A stretch of DNA of 64,000 bases from CALOCY01 sp942491975 (GTDB lineage: Bacteria; Bacteroidota; Bacteroidia; Bacteroidales; Prolixibacteraceae): assembly GCA_942491975.1 (NCBI GenBank), contig CALOCY010000004.1, forward strand, positions 3,060,008 through 3,124,007. Reading direction: 5' to 3'. Below are positions 57,201-63,200 of the stretch, one piece after another. The notes under the pieces were generated by a model that saw nothing but the letters and a program-made list of their open reading frames with translations, was not told the DNA's origin and did not search any database. Positions within the stretch are counted from its first letter, which is position 1. Each line of letters begins with the position of its first letter. The translations under genes and the position numbers were made by a program.

Positions 57201-60200
57201 AGGTAACCTGTTCCCGAGCTAACAATAGAGGTAACCGTTGCCTGATAGGTGCTTCCTCCGGTGAGTATGGACGCACTGAACGATACGCCATCTTCGTCAT
57301 CAGGTGTCCTGTTCGTGTCATCGCCGTCAGCTCCCACTGTGGGCTGGCTGGCGAATTCAGCATCCACTTCACTACCCAACCGCATATCTTTCATGATGTG
57401 CCTTGCTTCGGGATAGCTGTAGGCCGGATCAATGGTGTTGTCGGGTGCATCGCCGTAATCGTAAGGATCGGCAATGGTTACCGTATAGTCTTCCACTTCC
57501 CCGTTGGAAGCTTCACCTGTAACGGCATCGCCTCCTGTGCCGGTATCGGAAGTTAACCTGATCCGGGCAAATGTAGTGCCCACAACAGTGGTATCGGTAT
57601 CAGGAACGTCAACGCGGAATTTATGTGATCCTGCTGTCCGTAATGCATTGGTAATGATTTGTTCTCTGGCGTCATTCCAGTCACCATCAGCATTCCAGTC
57701 GATCCATGCATTGAGGATCGCATCTCCACCGGTAACCTCAATGGTAATGGAATCAAAGAGTGAAGGGATAAATGCAGGAATTGTTACACCATCTTCATCA
57801 GCAGTATCGGTAGTATCATCATCGTCGGCATTGGCAGAAGGTTGCCCGTCGCTTTCAGCATCGGGAGCTGTTGTTCCAAGGTAAACAGCACCTCCCATTA
57901 TATGGTGTGCCCCGTCTTCGCTGTATTGCACCGGATAGTTGTATGCTATATCCACCGTGTTGTCCGGCGCATCACCATAGTCATATGCATACATGATCCC
58001 AAATGAGAAGGTGTAGCCGTTGGCAAAATCAACACCTGTGGCTTCCAATGTTCCGGAATTATCAGTCAATAGAATTTGCTCACCACCATCAATGTAGTCT
58101 CCATCCGCATTGGTATCGATAAACAGGTAGTAGGCATTAATCGAACCTGCCGGAAGCGTAGGCAGGCTATCCAGTGGTATGGCTACGGATACGGTTCCCA
58201 CATCGCCTGTTTCGGTTACCTTCCAGTCGCGGCTGATAATGCCGTAACGGTCGGGTACCCGTACAACTGTACGGTCGTAGTTTGTATTGTAATCTTCGTT
58301 GTCGTTACCCCATACTAGGTAGTCACCTTCATCAAGGTCTGACGGGGCATATATATTTACCAATCCGTCGGATGATTCACTTTGACTGTTTGTTTGCAAC
58401 AAACATTGTAAACTATCGCGCCCTATACCGGCAATGTCATTGTCATAGCTGGTATAGTTATAGTAGAGGTGCCGTGCTACCGGAATATGGATGGCATATT
58501 TAATGTTGAGATAAGTGTGAACACTGTCGGTAGCAGCAGCAGAGAGAGTGCTGTTAAATGCAATGATCTCGGCAATACGGCCGTGTGGCAGGTTATTGCC
58601 AAGGCCAATATCACTTCCATCAACACCAATATTCAGTTCAGTTATAGTGGTGCTTATAGGGGTTGTTATATTTTGTTGAAATGCAGGTGTTGTTGCTTCT
58701 GCATTGGTATTGAATGCATAATTGGCAAAGGTTGCACCGGCCCCACCGGTATTGTAGTACCGGTAAATGGTGGCATTTTTAGCTGTACTGTTGGTGACAT
58801 TGTGGATAAGATATCCATCAGTAGCAGCATCGAATAGTATTCCCATAGTTGTGCCGGAAGCTACCTGGTGGTAACGGTCTGTCCCGGTACCTGACACGTC
58901 TCCCACATGAAACAGGATATTTTCTTTTGAAGAAAGTGCAGTGGCATCTTCTTTAAATACAATAAATACGTTGGAAGCGCTGTTTCCATCCAGGCCTATG
59001 TCGACATTGGATGTGCGTTCCAGAAAATCATTTATACCGTCAAATTCGATGGCCGGATTTCCATTTATAGCATTGGATACAAGGGTAGGACGGGCTGTGC
59101 CGGCTTGGCTTACATCGTTGTAGGATGCCTGATCTGTCCAGCTGTCAACAGAGCTTCCGGTGGCGTTTACCCCATTGTCTGCCCGTAGCCACAACCGTAG
59201 GTTTTTAGGTACGTTACCAGGAGCACAGGCCGGATAAATGGTCACCTGATAGTCCTCTACTTCACCATCGGGTTCTTCGCCTTCATAAGCAGGTGTGTTA
59301 GAAGCGTTGGCCGAAGTGAACCTGAAGCGTGCATAAGAGATTCCGGCATTAACTACGTCTGGTGCAGTTAGTGTTATGATATGATCACCACTAATAGCTA
59401 ATGGCCTGTTTGTTGCTATTCGTTCCCCTGGATCATCCCAGTCACCGTTGCGGTTCCAGTCAATCCATGCATTTAAGATGCCTGAAATGGAGGCATTTAC
59501 CGTAATCTGGTATTCTCTTCCACCTGTTAGTTGTGTATCAAATGTTACCCCGTCTTCATCATCCCCTTGCGGGTCTGTATCATCTCCCAATGCATCTGTA
59601 GCGGGTTGTCCGTCATATTCTGCATCAGGGAGGCTACTTCCCATATAGTGGATGCCCAGACCTGAGGCATAGGCATGCCTGGCTGCTGTTGCCCCTGTCG
59701 TAGAGTATGAGGCCGGCGCATCACCATAGTCTAATGGGGCAGTTGGCGTATATTGGTAGTCTTCAATTTCCCCATCTGCAGCAATGCTTGTAGGAGTAGC
59801 TGCACCTGCAGTGCTGATTCTGAACCGTGCATTGAGTATACCGCTTGTAGGCGCGGAAGCAGGTACTGTAAAGATGAGGTTTGTAGTAGTTTGTACTCCT
59901 GCCTGCCCAACTGTTCTGTCAAATAAAATACTGTCATTTACATTGTGCCAGCTATCATCTTGCCGCCAGTCGATCCATGCATTGATAATCCCTTGTCCAT
60001 ATGTTGTTACCTGAACAGTACATGGCAGCGATGGGGTAATGGTGTTTAGCAGTACAATCCCGTCTTCATCGTCACCACCTGCGTCAGTATCATCTCCTGT
60101 TGCATCAGCAGATGGTTGCCCGTCGTATTCAGCGTCCCCAGGATTTGTTCCCAGTCTTAGCCTGTTTGCGTTTGACATGTCTTGTTCGTGGTATGCCTGT

Positions 60201-63200
60201 GCCCCAGTAACAGGATATGTTGTAGGCGCATCACCATAGTCACGTGCTTCGGTTGCCGGGGTATATTGGTAGTCTTCAATTTCCCCATCTGCAGCAATGC
60301 TTGTAGGAGTAGCTGCACCTGCAGTGCTGATTCTGAACCGTGCATTGAGTATACCGCTTGTAGGCGCGGAAGCAGGTACTGTAAAGATGAGGTTTGTAGT
60401 AGTTTGTACTCCTGCCTGCCCAACTGTTCTGTCAAAGAAAATACTGTCATTTACATTGTGCCAGCTATCATCTTGCCCCCAGTCGATCCATGCATTGATA
60501 ATCCCTTGTCCATATGTTGTTACCTGAACAGTACATGGCAGCGATGGGGTAATGGTGTTTAGCAGTACAATCCCGTCTTCATCGTCACCACCTGCGTCAG
60601 TATCATCTCCTGTTGCATCAGCAGATGGTTGCCCGTCGTATTCAGCGTCCCCAGGATTTGTTCCCAGTCTTAGCCTGTTTGCGTTTGACATGTCTTGTTC
60701 GTGGTATGCCTGTGCCCCAGTAACAGGATATGTTGTAGGCGCATCACCATAGTCACGTGCTTCGGTTGCCGGGGTATATTGGTAGTCTTCAATTTCCCCA
60801 TCTGCAGCAATGCTTGTAGGAGTAGCTGCACCTGCAGTGCTGATTCTGAACCGTGCATTGAGTATACCGCTTGTAGGCGCGGAAGCAGGTACTGTAAAGA
60901 TGAGGTTTGTAGTAGTTTGTACTCCTGCCTGCCCAACTGTTCTGTCAAAGAAAATACTGTCATTTACATTGTGCCAGCTATCATCTTGCCCCCAGTCGAT
61001 CCATGCATTGATAATCCCTTGTCCATATGTTGTTACCTGAACAGTACATGGCAGCGATGGGGTAATGGTGTTTAGCAGTACAATCCCGTCTTCATCGTCA
61101 CCACCTGCGTCAGTATCATCTCCTGTTGCATCAGCAGATGGTTGCCCGTCGTATTCAGCGTCCCCAGGATTTGTTCCCAGTCTTAGCCTGTTTGCGTTTG
61201 ACATGTCTTGTTCGTGGTATGCCTGTGCCCCAGTAACAGGATATGTTGTAGGCGCATCACCATAGTCACGTGCTTCGGTTGCCGGGGTATATTGGTAGTC
61301 TTCAATTTCCCCATCTGCAGCAATGCTTGTAGGAGTAGCTGCACCTGCAGTGCTGATTCTGAACCGTGCATTGAGTATACCGCTTGTAGGCGCGGAAGCA
61401 GGTACTGTAAAGATGAGGTTTGTAGTAGTTTGTACTCCTGCCTGCCCAACTGTTCTGTCAAAGAAAATACTGTCATTTACATTGTGCCAGCTATCATCTT
61501 GCCCCCAGTCGATCCATGCATTGATAATCCCTTGTCCATATGTTGTTACCTGAACAGTACATGGCAGCGATGGGGTAATGGTGTTTAGCAGTACAATCCC
61601 GTCTTCATCGTCACCACCTGCGTCAGTATCATCTCCTGTTGCATCAGCAGATGGTTGCCCGTCGTATTCAGCGTCCCCAGGATTTGTTCCCAGTCTTAGC
61701 CTGTTTGCGTTTGACATGTCTTGTTCGTGGTATGCCTGTGCCCCAGTAACAGGATATGTTGTAGGCGCATCACCATAGTCACGTGCTTCGGTTGCCGGGG
61801 TATATTGGTAGTCTTCAATTTCCCCATCTGCAGCAATGCTTGTAGGAGTAGCTGCACCTGCAGTGCTGATTCTGAACCGTGCATTGAGTATACCGCTTGT
61901 AGGCGCGGAAGCAGGTACTGTAAAGATGAGGTTTGTAGTAGTTTGTACTCCTGCCTGCCCAACTGTTCTGTCAAAGAAAATACTGTCATTTACATTGTGC
62001 CAGCTATCATCTTGCCCCCAGTCGATCCATGCATTGATAATCCCTTGTCCATATGTTGTTACCTGAACAGTACATGGCAGCGATGGGGTAATGGTGTTTA
62101 GCAGTACAATCCCGTCTTCATCGTCACCACCTGCGTCAGTATCATCTCCTGTTGCATCAGCAGATGGTTGCCCGTCGTATTCAGCGTCCCCAGGATTTGT
62201 TCCCAGTCTTAGCCTGTTTGCGTTTGACATGTCTTGTTCGTGGTATGCCTGTGCCCCAGTAACAGGATATGTTGTAGGCGCATCACCATAGTCACGTGCT
62301 TCGGTTGCCGGGGTATATTGGTAGTCTTCAATTTCCCCATCTGCAGCAATGCTTGTAGGAGTAGCTGCACCTGCAGTGCTGATTCTGAACCGTGCATTGA
62401 GTATACCGCTTGTAGGCGCGGAAGCAGGTACTGTAAAGATGAGGTTTGTAGTAGTTTGTACTCCTGCCTGCCCAACTGTTCTGTCAAATAAAATACTGTC
62501 ATTTACATTGTGCCAGCTATCATCTTGCCCCCAGTCGATCCATGCATTGATAATCCCTTGTCCATATGTTGTTACCTGAACAGTACATGGCAGCGATGGG
62601 GTAATGGTGTTTAGCAGTACAATCCCGTCTTCATCGTCACCACCTGCGTCAGTATCATCTCCTGTTGCATCAGCAGATGGTTGCCCGTCGTATTCAGCGT
62701 CCCCAGGATTTGTTCCCAGTCTTAGCCTGTTTGCGTTTGACATGTCTTGTTCGTGGTATGCCTGTGCCCCAGTAACAGGATATGTTGTAGGCGCATCACC
62801 ATAGTCACGTGCTTCGGTTGCCGGGGTATATTGGTAGTCTTCAATTTCCCCATCTGCAGCAATGCTTGTAGGAGTAGCTGCACCTGCAGTGCTGATTCTG
62901 AACCGTGCATTGAGTATACCGCTTGTAGGCGCGGAAGCAGGTACTGTAAAGATGAGGTTTGTAGTAGTTTGTACTCCTGCCTGCCCAACTGTTCTGTCAA
63001 ATAAAATACTGTCATTTACATTGTGCCAGCTATCATCTTGCCCCCAGTCGATCCATGCATTGATAATCCCTTGTCCATATGTTGTTACCTGAACAGTACA
63101 TGGCAGCGATGGGGTAATGGTGTTTAGCAGTACAATCCCGTCTTCATCGTCACCACCTGCGTCAGTATCATCTCCTGTTGCATCAGCAGATGGTTGCCCG

